The notes beneath the pieces were generated by a model. That model worked only from the letters and a program-made list of their open reading frames with translations, did not search any database and was not told the DNA's origin. From an uncultured Clostridia bacterium (lineage in GTDB: Bacteria; Bacillota; Clostridia; TANB77; UBA1234): a stretch of 57,155 nucleotides of DNA. Both the position numbers and the translations under genes were made by a program. Location of the stretch: contig CAKPOE010000009.1 of assembly GCA_934169745.1 (NCBI GenBank), forward strand, positions 1 to 57,155, in the 5' to 3' direction. Shown here in pieces: positions 33,840-41,680 of the stretch; positions within the stretch are counted from its first letter, which is position 1; each line of letters opens with the position of its first letter.

Positions 33840-34181
33840 CTACCATGAAATTACAATTATTGTTACTCCTGAATTCATCTGCCCCAAATCGCTATCCTTT
33901 CTCAAAGAATCATCTAAATCTAAAACCTTTCGAGTAGTTTCATTGAAAGCACTCCACTCTTCACCAGGTATATAATCAGCTATTATTTTTGCCCTTTTCA
34001 CCTGCTCCAGCCAAGCTCTAATCCCTGTACGCAAAGCTCCACCTTTTCCAGTAGAACCATACCCATGAATTATTTTAAAAACTTTTACCTTCTTGCTTCT
34101 ATACATTTCTATATTATTTTTTACCAAGATTTCCGCCTGATACACGGTAGGCATAAATTTTTCTATATTCGCAACTTCCAT
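33840..34181 (-). CDS. stand-alone Smr-domain protein
   Basis: A 113-residue protein with the Smr (small MutS-related) nuclease-type motif IIHGYGSTGKGGALRTGIRAWL at residues about 38-60, where HGxGxTGxG is diagnostic. The first 35 residues supply the expected upstream helix and strand. Smr domains act as endonucleases or RNA-binding modules, alone or on MutS2; no MutS2 is nearby. GGGAG precedes the ATG. It is divergent from ychF, with its own promoter at 34230-34258, and appears to head the minus-strand run toward spoIID. Confidence 0.82.
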   Translation of the reverse strand: MEVANIEKFMPTVYQAEILVKNNIEMYRSKKVKVFKIIHGYGSTGKGGALRTGIRAWLEQVKRAKIIADYIPGEEWSAFNETTRKVLDLDDSLRKDSDLGQMNSGVTIIVISW

Positions 34182-34229
34182 TTTAATACTCCCTTCAATT
34201 GTTTGAGATAATTTGCTTTTTTCAAAACT

Positions 34230-34258
34230 ATTTTATCATATAATTGATTTTTGTACAA
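34230..34258 (-). promoter_or_regulatory. promoter of smr
   Basis: On the minus strand: TTGTAC (34258-34253), a 17-bp spacer, TAAAAT (34235-34230), about 50 nt before the smr ATG. Confidence 0.5.
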
Positions 34259-34287
34259 TTTTATGATAAATTAAAGGCAGCTTTTAT

Positions 34288-34315
34288 TTGCAAAATATGC
34301 AATTAGAATTATAAG
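34288..34315 (+). promoter_or_regulatory. possible promoter of ychF
   Basis: TTGCAA (34288-34293), 16 bp, TATAAG (34310-34315), just upstream of the AGGAG ribosome binding site of ychF. A moderate match. Confidence 0.4.
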
Positions 34316-34337
34316 TATTAAAATAGGAGATGTTTTT

Positions 34338-35429
34338 ATGGAAATAGGAATCGTTGGTCTGCCAAATGTTGGCAAAAGTACATTATTTAATGCAATAACA
34401 AAAGCTGGTGCTGAATGTGCAAATTATCCATTCTGTACAATTGAACCTAATGTTGGTATTGTACCTGTACCAGATGAAAGATTAGATAAATTAGCTGAAA
34501 TTTATAATCCTGAAAAAGTTACACATGCCGTTGTAAAATTTGTTGACATTGCGGGTTTGGTAAAAGGAGCTTCAAAAGGCGAAGGCTTAGGAAACAAATT
34601 TTTATCGCATATTCGTGAAGTTGATGCAATTGTTCAAGTCGTAAGATGCTTTGAAGATTCAAACATCACTCACGTTGATGGAAGCATTGACCCAGTCCGT
34701 GATGTTGAAACTATAAACTTGGAATTAATTTTTGCTGATATTGAAGCCGTTGAAAAAAGACTAGAAAAAGCCATAAAGATGGCTAGAACTGATAAGAAAC
34801 ACCAAGTAGAAGTTGATGCTCTCAACAAATTGAAAGAAACTTTAGAAGCTGGACATTTAGCAATAAGTACAAAGTTAACAGACGAAGAAAAAGAAGCTGT
34901 TAACGATTTATTCCTACTTACTAGCAAGCCAATGCTATATGTTGCAAATGTTTCAGAAGAACAATTAAAAAATATATCTAACGATGAGAAATTTAACAAA
35001 TTAAAAGAATATGCTGAAAGTCATGGAAGCACAGCAATTCCTCTTTGTGTAAAAATCGAAGAGGAATTAGCAACGCTTGATGATACTGAGAAAAACGAAA
35101 TGCTTGCATTACTTGGCATTGATGAGTCTGGCCTTAATAAACTTATCAAAGCTAGTTATAAATTATTAGGACTTATATCATTCTTAACTGCTGGTGAACC
35201 TGAAGTTAGAGCTTGGACAATAGTAAACGGAACAAAAGCTCCAGGAGCTGCCGGAAAAATACATACAGATATTGAACGTGGATTTATAAAAGCAGAAGTA
35301 ATCTCATACGATGATTTAATAGAATGTGGTTCGTTAGCTAAAGCGAAAGAAAAAGGGTTAATTAGATTTGAAGGAAAAGAATATGTTATGAAAGATGGCG
35401 ATGTAGTTCTATTTAGATTTAATGTATAG
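34338..35429 (+). CDS. ychF: redox-regulated ATPase YchF (OLA1 family)
   Basis: A 363-residue Obg-family P-loop protein that binds ATP in preference to GTP and associates with ribosomes. Visible are the P-loop GLPNVGKSTLFN, the switch region FVDIAGLVKGASKGEGLGN, NVSEEQL in place of the guanine-specific NKxD, and a C-terminal TGS-like domain (FLTAGEPEVRAWTIV, KAPGAAGKIHTDIERGF). AGGAG precedes the ATG. It is one of only two clear plus-strand genes here and has its own terminator. Confidence 0.96.
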   Translation: MEIGIVGLPNVGKSTLFNAITKAGAECANYPFCTIEPNVGIVPVPDERLDKLAEIYNPEKVTHAVVKFVDIAGLVKGASKGEGLGNKFLSHIREVDAIVQVVRCFEDSNITHVDGSIDPVRDVETINLELIFADIEAVEKRLEKAIKMARTDKKHQVEVDALNKLKETLEAGHLAISTKLTDEEKEAVNDLFLLTSKPMLYVANVSEEQLKNISNDEKFNKLKEYAESHGSTAIPLCVKIEEELATLDDTEKNEMLALLGIDESGLNKLIKASYKLLGLISFLTAGEPEVRAWTIVNGTKAPGAAGKIHTDIERGFIKAEVISYDDLIECGSLAKAKEKGLIRFEGKEYVMKDGDVVLFRFNV

Positions 35430-35447
35430 ATAAAACATTTTCAACAT

Positions 35448-35483
35448 AAAAAGTACTCATTGAAAACCAATGAGTACTTTTTT
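35448..35483 (+). terminator. terminator of ychF, usable from both strands
   Basis: AAAAAGTACTCATTG (35448-35462) pairs with CCAATGAGTACTTTTTT (35467-35483) around an AAAA loop. T-runs are present for both directions, so it also fits the end of the convergent gene at 35502. Confidence 0.88.
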
Positions 35484-35501
35484 AGTAATTTGTTACATAT
35501 T

Positions 35502-36185
35502 TTATTTTTTTGTAATATCAAAAACCTTATATTCTGGATATGTTTTTTCAATGTCTATCATAAAGTTAACGTCGTTTAAAGGCTCTATTTGGGTTACTTC
35601 TTCAGCATATAAATCTCCATAGTCACAACAATGTTTTACAACGATACCTGTTTCTTTATCTATATACACTAGTTCTTTAGCCGAATCTTTATCTTCTTGT
35701 AAGAATACTATAATAGTTTTTCTTTCATTTATCATTGTACTTCCTAAATATTTAAATTTCTTGTATTTTGAAATATCGCTTAAATCTTTAAGTGATCTAA
35801 ATGAAAATGGACTAAGATTTTCAATTTTAAGTAAAATATTTTTAAATAGTTCATTAATAAGTATAACATCTCCTGTTGTTTTATCTTCTTGATAAATTAT
35901 TTTTTTCCCATTTTGTAACACATAAGCAACTTGAGCAAAATTATCATGCATAAAGAATTCAATATATGCCGTTGGGCTATTTTCATTTACAAATGTTTCA
36001 GGAAACATATAAACTCTAGTATGAATACTACTTAAAGTACTTCTTTTATCGAGTATAGTTTGAACATCACTTTTCGATAGTTTTCCTTTAAAAATCGACA
36101 TAAAAAGATATGAAATAACACCCAATATTAATACTACCAAAATTATCATTCCAACAATATTTCTAATTTTACGCGAATTTTCCAT
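35502..36185 (-). CDS. membrane-anchored protein with a LolA-like fold pattern, function unknown
   Basis: A 227-residue protein with an N-terminal membrane segment at about residues 9-31 (IVGMIILVVLILGVISYLF). The outer part has alternating strands (RVYMFPETF, AYIEFFMHD, QVAYVLQNGKKIIYQ, RKTIIVFLQED, LVYIDKETGIVVKH) like the LolA/MucB-type fold of lipoprotein carriers and anti-sigma partners, but the match is by pattern only. It has its own consensus-like promoter with upstream direct repeats and ends at a bidirectional terminator, so it forms a monocistronic unit. Confidence 0.78.
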   Translation of the reverse strand: MENSRKIRNIVGMIILVVLILGVISYLFMSIFKGKLSKSDVQTILDKRSTLSSIHTRVYMFPETFVNENSPTAYIEFFMHDNFAQVAYVLQNGKKIIYQEDKTTGDVILINELFKNILLKIENLSPFSFRSLKDLSDISKYKKFKYLGSTMINERKTIIVFLQEDKDSAKELVYIDKETGIVVKHCCDYGDLYAEEVTQIEPLNDVNFMIDIEKTYPEYKVFDITKK

Positions 36186-36217
36186 AACAATCTCCTCCTT
36201 GGCAAAATATTACATAT

Positions 36218-36246
36218 ATTGTAACATTTTTACACATAAATGTCAA
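36218..36246 (-). promoter_or_regulatory. sigma-A promoter of the 35502 gene
   Basis: On the minus strand: TTGACA (36246-36241), a 17-bp spacer, TACAAT (36223-36218). The palindrome CGTATGCATACG (36248-36259) lies 1 bp upstream of the -35. Confidence 0.8.
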
Positions 36247-36252
36247 TCGTAT

Positions 36253-36293
36253 GCATACGTTTAATTATTTTCAGCATACGTTTAATTGTTTCA
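36253..36293. repeat. two 20-21 bp direct repeats upstream of the 35502 promoter
   Basis: GCATACGTTTAATTATTTTCA (36253-36273) is followed directly by GCATACGTTTAATTGTTTCA (36274-36293). The first copy shares GCATACG with the adjoining palindrome CGTATGCATACG. The spacing of about two helical turns and the place next to the -35 suggest binding sites for a transcription factor. Confidence 0.85.
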
Positions 36294-36356
36294 GCTTTAG
36301 TAGTTAACTAATTTTATCAACGGTTTTTACTGATATAGATTATATATTACAAAATC

Positions 36357-36382
36357 GGGGAACATCTAATAAGATGTTCCCC
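36357..36382 (-). terminator. terminator of the 36410 gene
   Basis: GGGGAACATCT (36357-36367) pairs perfectly with AGATGTTCCCC (36372-36382) around AATA. On the minus strand it is followed by GATTTTG. It lies 28 nt after the stop. Confidence 0.85.
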
Positions 36383-36409
36383 AAAAAGCAAGTGCTATTC
36401 ATTTTTCGC

Positions 36410-36766
36410 TTATCTAGTCATTGTTATATTCACGTTGCAAGAGCCAGTGCATTGAATATAGAATTCATAGTCACCAGCACTACCACTAATGGATACTTTC
36501 TTTGCTGTATCTCCGGAAAAGTCAGCAAGAAGTTCATAAGTATTGCTGCCAGGCTTCTTTACGCTAATAGCGCCCGTAGAAACGTTTTTACTTCCAGTAA
36601 TAATGATGTAAACGTATCTCGGCTTGTTATTAGCAGTGACAGTAATCTTTCCTGAACCATCAATGCTCCCAGAATTGTATCCCACGCCAGTTTCCGCGAC
36701 AGCGACAGCAGAGAAAACCATGGCTAAGACCATGCAAATGAGGAAAGCCCAAGTTAGTCTTTTCAT
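36410..36766 (-). CDS. small secreted protein, predicted beta-rich
   Basis: A 118-residue protein with a Sec signal peptide (TWAFLICMVLAMVFSAVAVA, cut near AETG). The mature 94 residues are rich in Gly, Ser, Thr and short strands (KITVTANNKPRYVYIIITG, YEFYIQCTGSCNVNITMTR), with two cysteines five residues apart near the C-terminus that could form a disulfide. It resembles a small carbohydrate-binding or jelly-roll module in pattern, without a recognised signature. GGAG precedes the ATG. It is a single-gene unit with its own terminator, and its codons are less AT-rich than its neighbours'. Confidence 0.78.
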   Translation of the reverse strand: MKRLTWAFLICMVLAMVFSAVAVAETGVGYNSGSIDGSGKITVTANNKPRYVYIIITGSKNVSTGAISVKKPGSNTYELLADFSGDTAKKVSISGSAGDYEFYIQCTGSCNVNITMTR

Positions 36767-37098
36767 TGCGTATACTTCTCCTTAATGTAGTAATCGTTTT
36801 GCCAAAAACAATATAGCACTTGCTTAAATGGCTGTTTTAAAAATAAATATATTTCATAAAACTAAATTTCATTCTAAAATTATTTTTTCTATGTTTTGAT
36901 TATAATATGATGTACACAGAGATTCAAGCATTTTCGTTCGCAAATTTCGACATTATTTGACATTTATTTTTGTACGCAATTTTTCTACCACCTTCTTTCT
37001 AAATTCATCAAAATTTTGCTCATAGAAAAAAAGTACACCCCAAAATATTAGATTTTTGTCTAACGTTTGGGGTGTACTTCAAAACGTGTGGCCTATTT
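36767..37098. other. 332-bp intergenic stretch
   Basis: It holds the terminator of the 37099 gene (37031-37079) and, nearer 36767, the leader of the 36410 gene; a TATATT at about 36811 could be its -10, but no good -35 is seen. Between them, on the minus strand at about 36965-37037, a short frame reads like a protein tail (EQNFDEFRKKVVEKL) with a stop but no start, possibly a decayed remnant. Nothing else is supported. Confidence 0.4.
37031..37079 (-). terminator. long terminator of the 37099 gene
   Basis: AAGTACACCCCAAA (37031-37044) pairs perfectly over 14 bp with TTTGGGGTGTACTT (37066-37079). An inner TTAGA/TCTAA pair extends it. On the minus strand it is followed by a run of seven T residues. 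Confidence 0.9.
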
Positions 37099-38229
37099 TT
37101 ATTCAATTATTTCGTAACGCTCTCCACTTAGTAGAGTATATAGCCAGTCAAAATGGTTATTCTTGTATATGCATTTAAGCTTATACTCATCATCTTGTAC
37201 AAACCACACTAGCTCAACCCTGTCAGTATTAGTCTCTCTTAGCTGTTGCCATATACTCAAGAGACTCACCTTTTTATAAGGTATCTCAATACTAAACACT
37301 CTTTCTTCGTACATCTTTTTGAATGTTTCTTTGTAGATAGTAACATTCATCAATGTACTTTTACTCTCCGTGTTTAGTTTAAGAATCGAATTCTCTATTG
37401 TATATTCACTAGCGTCATCACTACTAGCAAGTATTTCCTCAAATTTTTCCTTAGTGAGTACAAGATTATAAACAAAATACTCTCCAGTAATAGGTTCAGG
37501 AGTTGGTGTGAATGTTGCCAACGCAATAGGCTTTTGTACCACTTCGGCAGTTGATTTACTTGTTACTTGCTGCGGTGTACTAGTCACTTGAATCGTACTT
37601 GCCACAGTTGGTGTATTTGTTAGCGAAACTGTACTCGTCACGTTCGGTGTATTTGTTATCGAAATAGTACTCGTCACGTTCGGTGTATTTGTTATCGAAA
37701 TAGTACTCGTCACGTTTGGTGTATTTGTTACCGAAACTGTACTCGTCACGTTCGGCGTATTTGTTACCCGAACCGTACTTGTTCCAGTTGGTGTACTAGT
37801 TGCCAGAAGCGTGTTTGTTACATTTGGTATTATATATACAGGTACATTAGGAGCTACAACACTCTCTTCTGTTAATGACGGCTTACCAGTTGCTAACGGT
37901 ACAGTTGTTGCAATCATCGGAATCACCGTACTTTGTACATCCGTTAAATTAGTCACCATTTCTGTTGGGTGCTGAGTAGGTGCCTCCGTACCAGTCAGTT
38001 CACTGTCATGAGGGCTCCCATCATTCTTGTCATCACCAATTTTGGCTTCAATTACGCTATTACCAAATCCGAATGGAAATGGAATACCAAAGTGGAACCA
38101 ATCAAGTAGCTCAACTATCCACATTACTGCGTATGCGATGATTAGTACAATCGCCATCTTTAACATTCTCTTGCTCCACCGCCAAGTTCGCCTTGCCATT
38201 CCGTGTCGACGCCCATTTCTGCCTTTCAT
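37099..38229 (-). CDS. type II membrane protein with Thr/Pro repeat stalk and unknown C-terminal domain
   Basis: A 376-residue protein. A basic N-terminus (GRNGRRHGMARRTWRW) precedes a membrane helix at about residues 24-44, so the rest is outside the cell. Residues about 75-250 form a Thr/Ser/Val/Pro-rich stalk, including six 12-residue repeats of the type TNTPNVTSTxxV at about 137-208. The last 120 residues (from YFVYNLVLTKEKFEEIL) look folded, with the phrase RVELVWFVQDDEYKLKCIY, and match no family I know. GGAGGAG precedes the ATG. It has a perfect promoter and a strong terminator, so it is a single-gene unit. A cell-surface display protein is the likely role; there is no LPXTG motif. Confidence 0.82.
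   Translation of the reverse strand: MKGRNGRRHGMARRTWRWSKRMLKMAIVLIIAYAVMWIVELLDWFHFGIPFPFGFGNSVIEAKIGDDKNDGSPHDSELTGTEAPTQHPTEMVTNLTDVQSTVIPMIATTVPLATGKPSLTEESVVAPNVPVYIIPNVTNTLLATSTPTGTSTVRVTNTPNVTSTVSVTNTPNVTSTISITNTPNVTSTISITNTPNVTSTVSLTNTPTVASTIQVTSTPQQVTSKSTAEVVQKPIALATFTPTPEPITGEYFVYNLVLTKEKFEEILASSDDASEYTIENSILKLNTESKSTLMNVTIYKETFKKMYEERVFSIEIPYKKVSLLSIWQQLRETNTDRVELVWFVQDDEYKLKCIYKNNHFDWLYTLLSGERYEIIE
37606..37821. repeat. six-copy 36-bp in-frame tandem repeat
   Basis: Units begin at 37606, 37642, 37678, 37714, 37750 and 37786. The second and third differ by at most a base, while the first, fifth and sixth have diverged. This points to recent slippage or recombination in the middle of the array. 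Each unit encodes 12 residues of the stalk. Confidence 0.92.
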
Positions 38230-38299
38230 TCATACTCCTCCATTTCACGTCGCAAAAGTAAAGATTTACTTTTAATATTTTAATCATTCGTACGCGTTC

Positions 38300-38328
38300 A
38301 TTATATATCGATTTCTAAATTATGTCAA
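38300..38328 (-). promoter_or_regulatory. consensus sigma-A promoter of the stalk-protein gene
   Basis: On the minus strand: TTGACA (38328-38323), a 17-bp spacer, TATAAT (38305-38300), both perfect. The -35 lies inside the last codons of tcdA (stop at 38315). The leader is about 65 nt. Confidence 0.85.
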
Positions 38329-39034
38329 TCAAATCTTTTATCACTTCTCCTGCAATTATAAGTCCTGCAACAGATGGTACAAAAGATATACTAGCAGGTA
38401 CCGATTTTTTATCACTATCCTCTCGTATGTCTTCCATCACTTCTTGCTTTGGAACTCTAGGCTCTTCTTTTGAATACACAACCTTTACATGTTTAACGCC
38501 TCTTGCTTTTAATTCTCTCCTCATCACTTTTGCAAGTGGACATACGCTTGTTTTTGTTATATCAGTAACTTCAAATCGCGTAGGGTCTAATTTATTTCCT
38601 GTACCCATACTTGAGATAACTGGTATATTATGTTTTTTTGCTCTTTCAATTATCTCCAATTTAGATGTCACCGTATCTATAGCATCAACAACATATGAAA
38701 TGCTTTCATCAAAAAAATCTTCCGTTTCAGGTGTGAAAAATTCTTTTCTAATGTCGATTTTTGCGTCAGGATTTATTTCCAATATTCTTTCTTTTGCAAT
38801 ATCAACTTTATATTTTCCAATAGTTTTATGTGTTGCAACTAGTTGTCTATTTATATTTGTTAATGATACTACATCATTATCTATTAAAATAAAATTTTCA
38901 ATTCCACTTCTTGCTAAAGCTTCAACAACGTAAGAGCCAACGCCACCAATACCAAATATAGCTACTTTTGCGCGGTGTAATTTTTCTACATTTTCTTTAC
39001 CAATCAACAATTCTGTGCGTGAAAACTGGTTCAT
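38315..39034 (-). CDS. tcdA: tRNA threonylcarbamoyladenosine dehydratase TcdA-like (ThiF/E1 family)
   Basis: This ATP-dependent enzyme cyclises t6A to ct6A at position 37 of ANN-decoding tRNAs. The 239 residues carry the Rossmann motif GIGGVGSYVVEALARSG, the acidic DNDVVSLTNINRQ with the R/Q that contacts ATP, and VDAIDTVTSKLEII. The later MGTGNKLDPTRFEV and CPLAKVMRRELKARG are typical of TcdA rather than ThiF or MoeB, as is the lack of a catalytic cysteine zinc motif. GGAGG precedes the ATG. It lies 14 nt after cadA and is likely co-transcribed with it. Confidence 0.88.
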   Translation of the reverse strand: MNQFSRTELLIGKENVEKLHRAKVAIFGIGGVGSYVVEALARSGIENFILIDNDVVSLTNINRQLVATHKTIGKYKVDIAKERILEINPDAKIDIRKEFFTPETEDFFDESISYVVDAIDTVTSKLEIIERAKKHNIPVISSMGTGNKLDPTRFEVTDITKTSVCPLAKVMRRELKARGVKHVKVVYSKEEPRVPKQEVMEDIREDSDKKSVPASISFVPSVAGLIIAGEVIKDLIDII

Positions 39035-39048
39035 ATAATTCCTCCATT

Positions 39049-41085
39049 TTATGATTTCAAATTTCTTATACTATTTAATACAGTAAGTATTGTTACTCCA
39101 ACATCTGCAAATACAGCCATCCACATTGTTGCAACACCAAATAAGCCAAGTATTAAAAATAGTATTTTCATGCTTAGAGCAAAAGTTAAGTTTTGTTTTA
39201 CTATCTTATTTGTATTCTTTGAGATTTTAATAGCTTCTGGAATCTTCTTTAATTCATCTGTCATTATAACAACATCAGAAGCTTCAATGCTGCTACTAGA
39301 GCCAATTCCTCCCATAGCAATTCCAACGCTTGATAAAGCAAGTACTGGAGAATCATTAATTCCATCTCCTACAAACGCAATTTTTCTTCCATCCTTTAAA
39401 TATTCTTCCATCTTTTGATACTTATCGTTTGGGAGCATTTCATAATTTACATCATCTATTTCTAATGCTTTTGCAACACTTAATGCAACATCTTTTTTAT
39501 CGCCTGTAAACATTGCAACGTCTACATTATTTTTCTTCAACTCTTTTATTGCTTCAAGTGCATCTGACTTTATAGCATCTTGCATTAATATTTTTCCTAT
39601 CAATTTTCCATTTACTTTTACTAAAATATTTGTAATGCCATCGTTTTCACTGTCACTTTCTGTTCCTACAAACACATCACTTTCATTGCATCTAAAAGAT
39701 ATACCTTCACCAATAATTTCATTATACTCCTGAACTTCAATCTTCGAAATATCTTCTTCTACTTCTTTTAAAATCGATTTAGCTATCGGATGGTTTGAAT
39801 TTTTTTCTCCTATTGCAGCTGTCTTTAAAATATCTTTCTCAGAATATTTTTCATCAAAACTTTTAACATTTGCTATACTGAAATTACCTGTAGTCAACGT
39901 GCCTGTTTTATCAAAAACAACTTTTGAAATTTCTCTAAGCCCGTCTAAATAATCGCTACCTTTTATGAGTATACCTGATTTTGAGGCTCTTCCTATACCT
40001 GAAAAATACGTAAGTGGCACTGATATTGCAATAGCACAAGGACATGATATTACTAAAAATATCAAAGCTCTATAAATACTATCTCTATATGTCAATTCCG
40101 TAAATAAAGGCAAGAATATAGCCGTACAAACAGCTAATATCAATATTATCGGTGTATATACTTTAGCCATTTTTGATACGGTGTTCTCTGCTTTTGCTTT
40201 TCTGTCTGTTGCGTTTTCAACAAGTTCTAATATTTTCGTAACCGTACTATCTTTATATGCCTTTGTTACCTTTACTTCTATAAAACCATCTACGTTAACA
40301 CTTCCTGAAAGTACCTCGCTATTTTCTTCTACCATAACAAGTTTTGTTTCTCCAGTTAATGCACTATTATCAATTTTTGCTTTTCCTGAAACCACAATAC
40401 CGTCTAGAGGAATCTTTTCTCCAGATTTTATAATTATTATATCGTCTATATTTACCTCTTCTGGCATAACGCTCTCAACTCTGCCATCCATTTTTAGGTT
40501 AGCATATTCAGGTTTTATATCCATCAATTCTTGAACTGATTTTCTTGTTTTATTTACTGCTTTATCTTCTAATATTTTTCCTATTTCATAAAGTATTACT
40601 ACCATCATTCCTTCATGTGTTTGCCCAACTAAAAAAGCTCCTATTGCAGAGATTACGATCAAAGTGTTTTCATCTAAAACATGGTTTTTAAAAACTTTTC
40701 TGCACGCAACGCCAAATATTCTCCACAATAGAAGAACATATGCTATAATCATTAGTATCATTTCTATCTTGCTATCGAAATGAAGAATCATCGTTAAAAC
40801 TCCAATAATACTTCCTAAGATTAAAAAAGCTATATTTAATTTAGAAACATTATTCTTCTCAACATTTTCAGTTTCATTTACTAGAGTAACACCATCTTCA
40901 ATTTCACTGATTTTTAGTTCTATAAATTCTTTCATATTTCTATCTTCTTCAGCTTCAAATGATAACTTAGATGTTGAAAAGTTAAGTACAACATTTCTTA
41001 ATTTTTCATCATCATTCAAATGTCCTTCAATCTTTCTAGCGCAATTTGCACAGTCCAATCCATTAACCAAGTATCTATATTTCAT
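39049..41085 (-). CDS. cadA: heavy-metal P-type ATPase, Cd/Zn/Pb exporter type
   Basis: An ion pump that expels divalent soft metals. An N-terminal HMA domain has the metal motif GLDCANCARKIEG (CxxC). The membrane part includes the SCPCAIAIS motif (CPC, near residue 347). Cytoplasmic landmarks are TGETKLV, the phosphorylated Asp in DKTGTLTTG (near 392), and GDGINDSPVLA. With CPC and no second CxxC domain it fits P1B-2 (Zn/Cd/Pb) better than copper pumps. The frame opens at a TTG (41091), but that codon abuts AGGAGG; the ATG at 41085 has 7-nt spacing and is chosen (679 residues). It is 11 nt after its ArsR regulator. Confidence 0.93.
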   Translation of the reverse strand: MKYRYLVNGLDCANCARKIEGHLNDDEKLRNVVLNFSTSKLSFEAEEDRNMKEFIELKISEIEDGVTLVNETENVEKNNVSKLNIAFLILGSIIGVLTMILHFDSKIEMILMIIAYVLLLWRIFGVACRKVFKNHVLDENTLIVISAIGAFLVGQTHEGMMVVILYEIGKILEDKAVNKTRKSVQELMDIKPEYANLKMDGRVESVMPEEVNIDDIIIIKSGEKIPLDGIVVSGKAKIDNSALTGETKLVMVEENSEVLSGSVNVDGFIEVKVTKAYKDSTVTKILELVENATDRKAKAENTVSKMAKVYTPIILILAVCTAIFLPLFTELTYRDSIYRALIFLVISCPCAIAISVPLTYFSGIGRASKSGILIKGSDYLDGLREISKVVFDKTGTLTTGNFSIANVKSFDEKYSEKDILKTAAIGEKNSNHPIAKSILKEVEEDISKIEVQEYNEIIGEGISFRCNESDVFVGTESDSENDGITNILVKVNGKLIGKILMQDAIKSDALEAIKELKKNNVDVAMFTGDKKDVALSVAKALEIDDVNYEMLPNDKYQKMEEYLKDGRKIAFVGDGINDSPVLALSSVGIAMGGIGSSSSIEASDVVIMTDELKKIPEAIKISKNTNKIVKQNLTFALSMKILFLILGLFGVATMWMAVFADVGVTILTVLNSIRNLKS

Positions 41086-41096
41086 AACCAAGCCTC

Positions 41097-41450
41097 CTAT
41101 TCTTCAATATGTTCAATTCCCATATTAAATATCTTTCCTATATGGTCATCATCCAACGAATAATATACTACTTTACCTATCTTTTCGTATTTAACGATTT
41201 TAGCTTGTTTTAATATTTTTAATTGATGTGAGATTGCAGAATGTGTCATATTAAGCATATATGCAATATCGCAAACACACATATCTGAATACATAAGCGC
41301 ATTAATTATTCTCGTTCTTGTAGTGTCTGCAAAGATTTTAAAAAATTCTGCAAGATCAATTAATGTATCTTCATCTTTCATTTTTTTTGAAACTTTTTTT
41401 ACAACATCTTCATGTATAACGGTTTGTTCACATTCAAATTCTTCTTTCAT
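41097..41450 (-). CDS. cadC: ArsR/SmtB-family metal-sensing repressor, CadC-like
   Basis: A 117-residue winged-helix repressor that leaves DNA when it binds metal. The alpha-3 metal site is visible as MCVCDIAYML (CxC), with a further N-terminal cysteine at residue 7 (FECEQTV); together these make the Cd/Pb-type alpha-3N site of CadC. The recognition helix is HSAISHQLKILK. The last helix (DDDHIGKIFNMGIEHIEE) keeps the D-x-H and H-x-x-E pattern of the alpha-5 zinc site. It is the first gene of the cadC-cadA operon and has an operator between its promoter and ATG. Confidence 0.93.
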   Translation of the reverse strand: MKEEFECEQTVIHEDVVKKVSKKMKDEDTLIDLAEFFKIFADTTRTRIINALMYSDMCVCDIAYMLNMTHSAISHQLKILKQAKIVKYEKIGKVVYYSLDDDHIGKIFNMGIEHIEE

Positions 41451-41464
41451 ACTTTTTCTCCTTT

Positions 41465-41486
41465 TATATGATTAGTTGTTCATATA
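41465..41486 (-). promoter_or_regulatory. operator for the CadC-like repressor
   Basis: A perfect 7-bp inverted repeat TATATGA (41465-41471) / TCATATA (41480-41486) with an 8-bp spacer. It sits 4 bp downstream of the -10 element, so a bound repressor would block the transcription start. It resembles ArsR/SmtB 12-2-12-type sites in being AT-rich with TGAA/TTCA half-sites. Confidence 0.6.
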
Positions 41487-41489
41487 TTC

Positions 41490-41518
41490 ATATTAGCACT
41501 TCATAAAAATAATGTCAA
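41490..41518 (-). promoter_or_regulatory. sigma-A promoter of cadC-cadA
   Basis: On the minus strand: TTGACA (41518-41513), a 17-bp spacer, TAATAT (41495-41490). Confidence 0.75.
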
Positions 41519-41531
41519 GCATTTGTTACAC

Positions 41532-41594
41532 TTACAGTAATTTGTTTGCTAGTTTTATCCAATCGGTGCGGTTCAGTTCCCACACCCTACAACA
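41532..41594. repeat. dispersed repeat element, copy B
   Basis: It begins TTACAGTAATTTG and ends CACACCCTACAACA. About 50 of 64 positions agree with the element at 49707-49769. On the minus strand GGTGTGG can pair with CCGCACC across an 8-nt loop. It lies between the cadC promoter and the terminator of the DUF1540 gene. Confidence 0.75.
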
Positions 41595-41604
41595 TTAATT
41601 TTAA

Positions 41605-41661
41605 CAAAAAATGACTGACGGAAAATGGGACAAATGTCCACTTTTCTGTCAGTCATTTTTC
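41605..41661 (-). terminator. long bidirectional hairpin terminator after the DUF1540 gene
   Basis: AAAAAATGACTGAC at 41605-41619 pairs with GTCAGTCATTTTT at 41647-41660; GAAAA/TTTTC and GGACA/TGTCC continue the stem to a 2-nt loop. T-runs serve both strands; on the minus strand it starts 19 nt after the DUF1540 stop. The word TGACTG-x-CGGAAAAT also occurs in the 37-bp repeats at 4761-4941. Confidence 0.85.
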
Positions 41662-41680
41662 ACATCATTTTTTGTATGCG

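Noticed and set aside
36965..37037. Possible gene fragment ending in EQNFDEFRKKVVEKL
   Set aside because: It reads like a protein tail on the minus strand but has no start, runs out of a terminator stem and is too short to support a pseudogene call.
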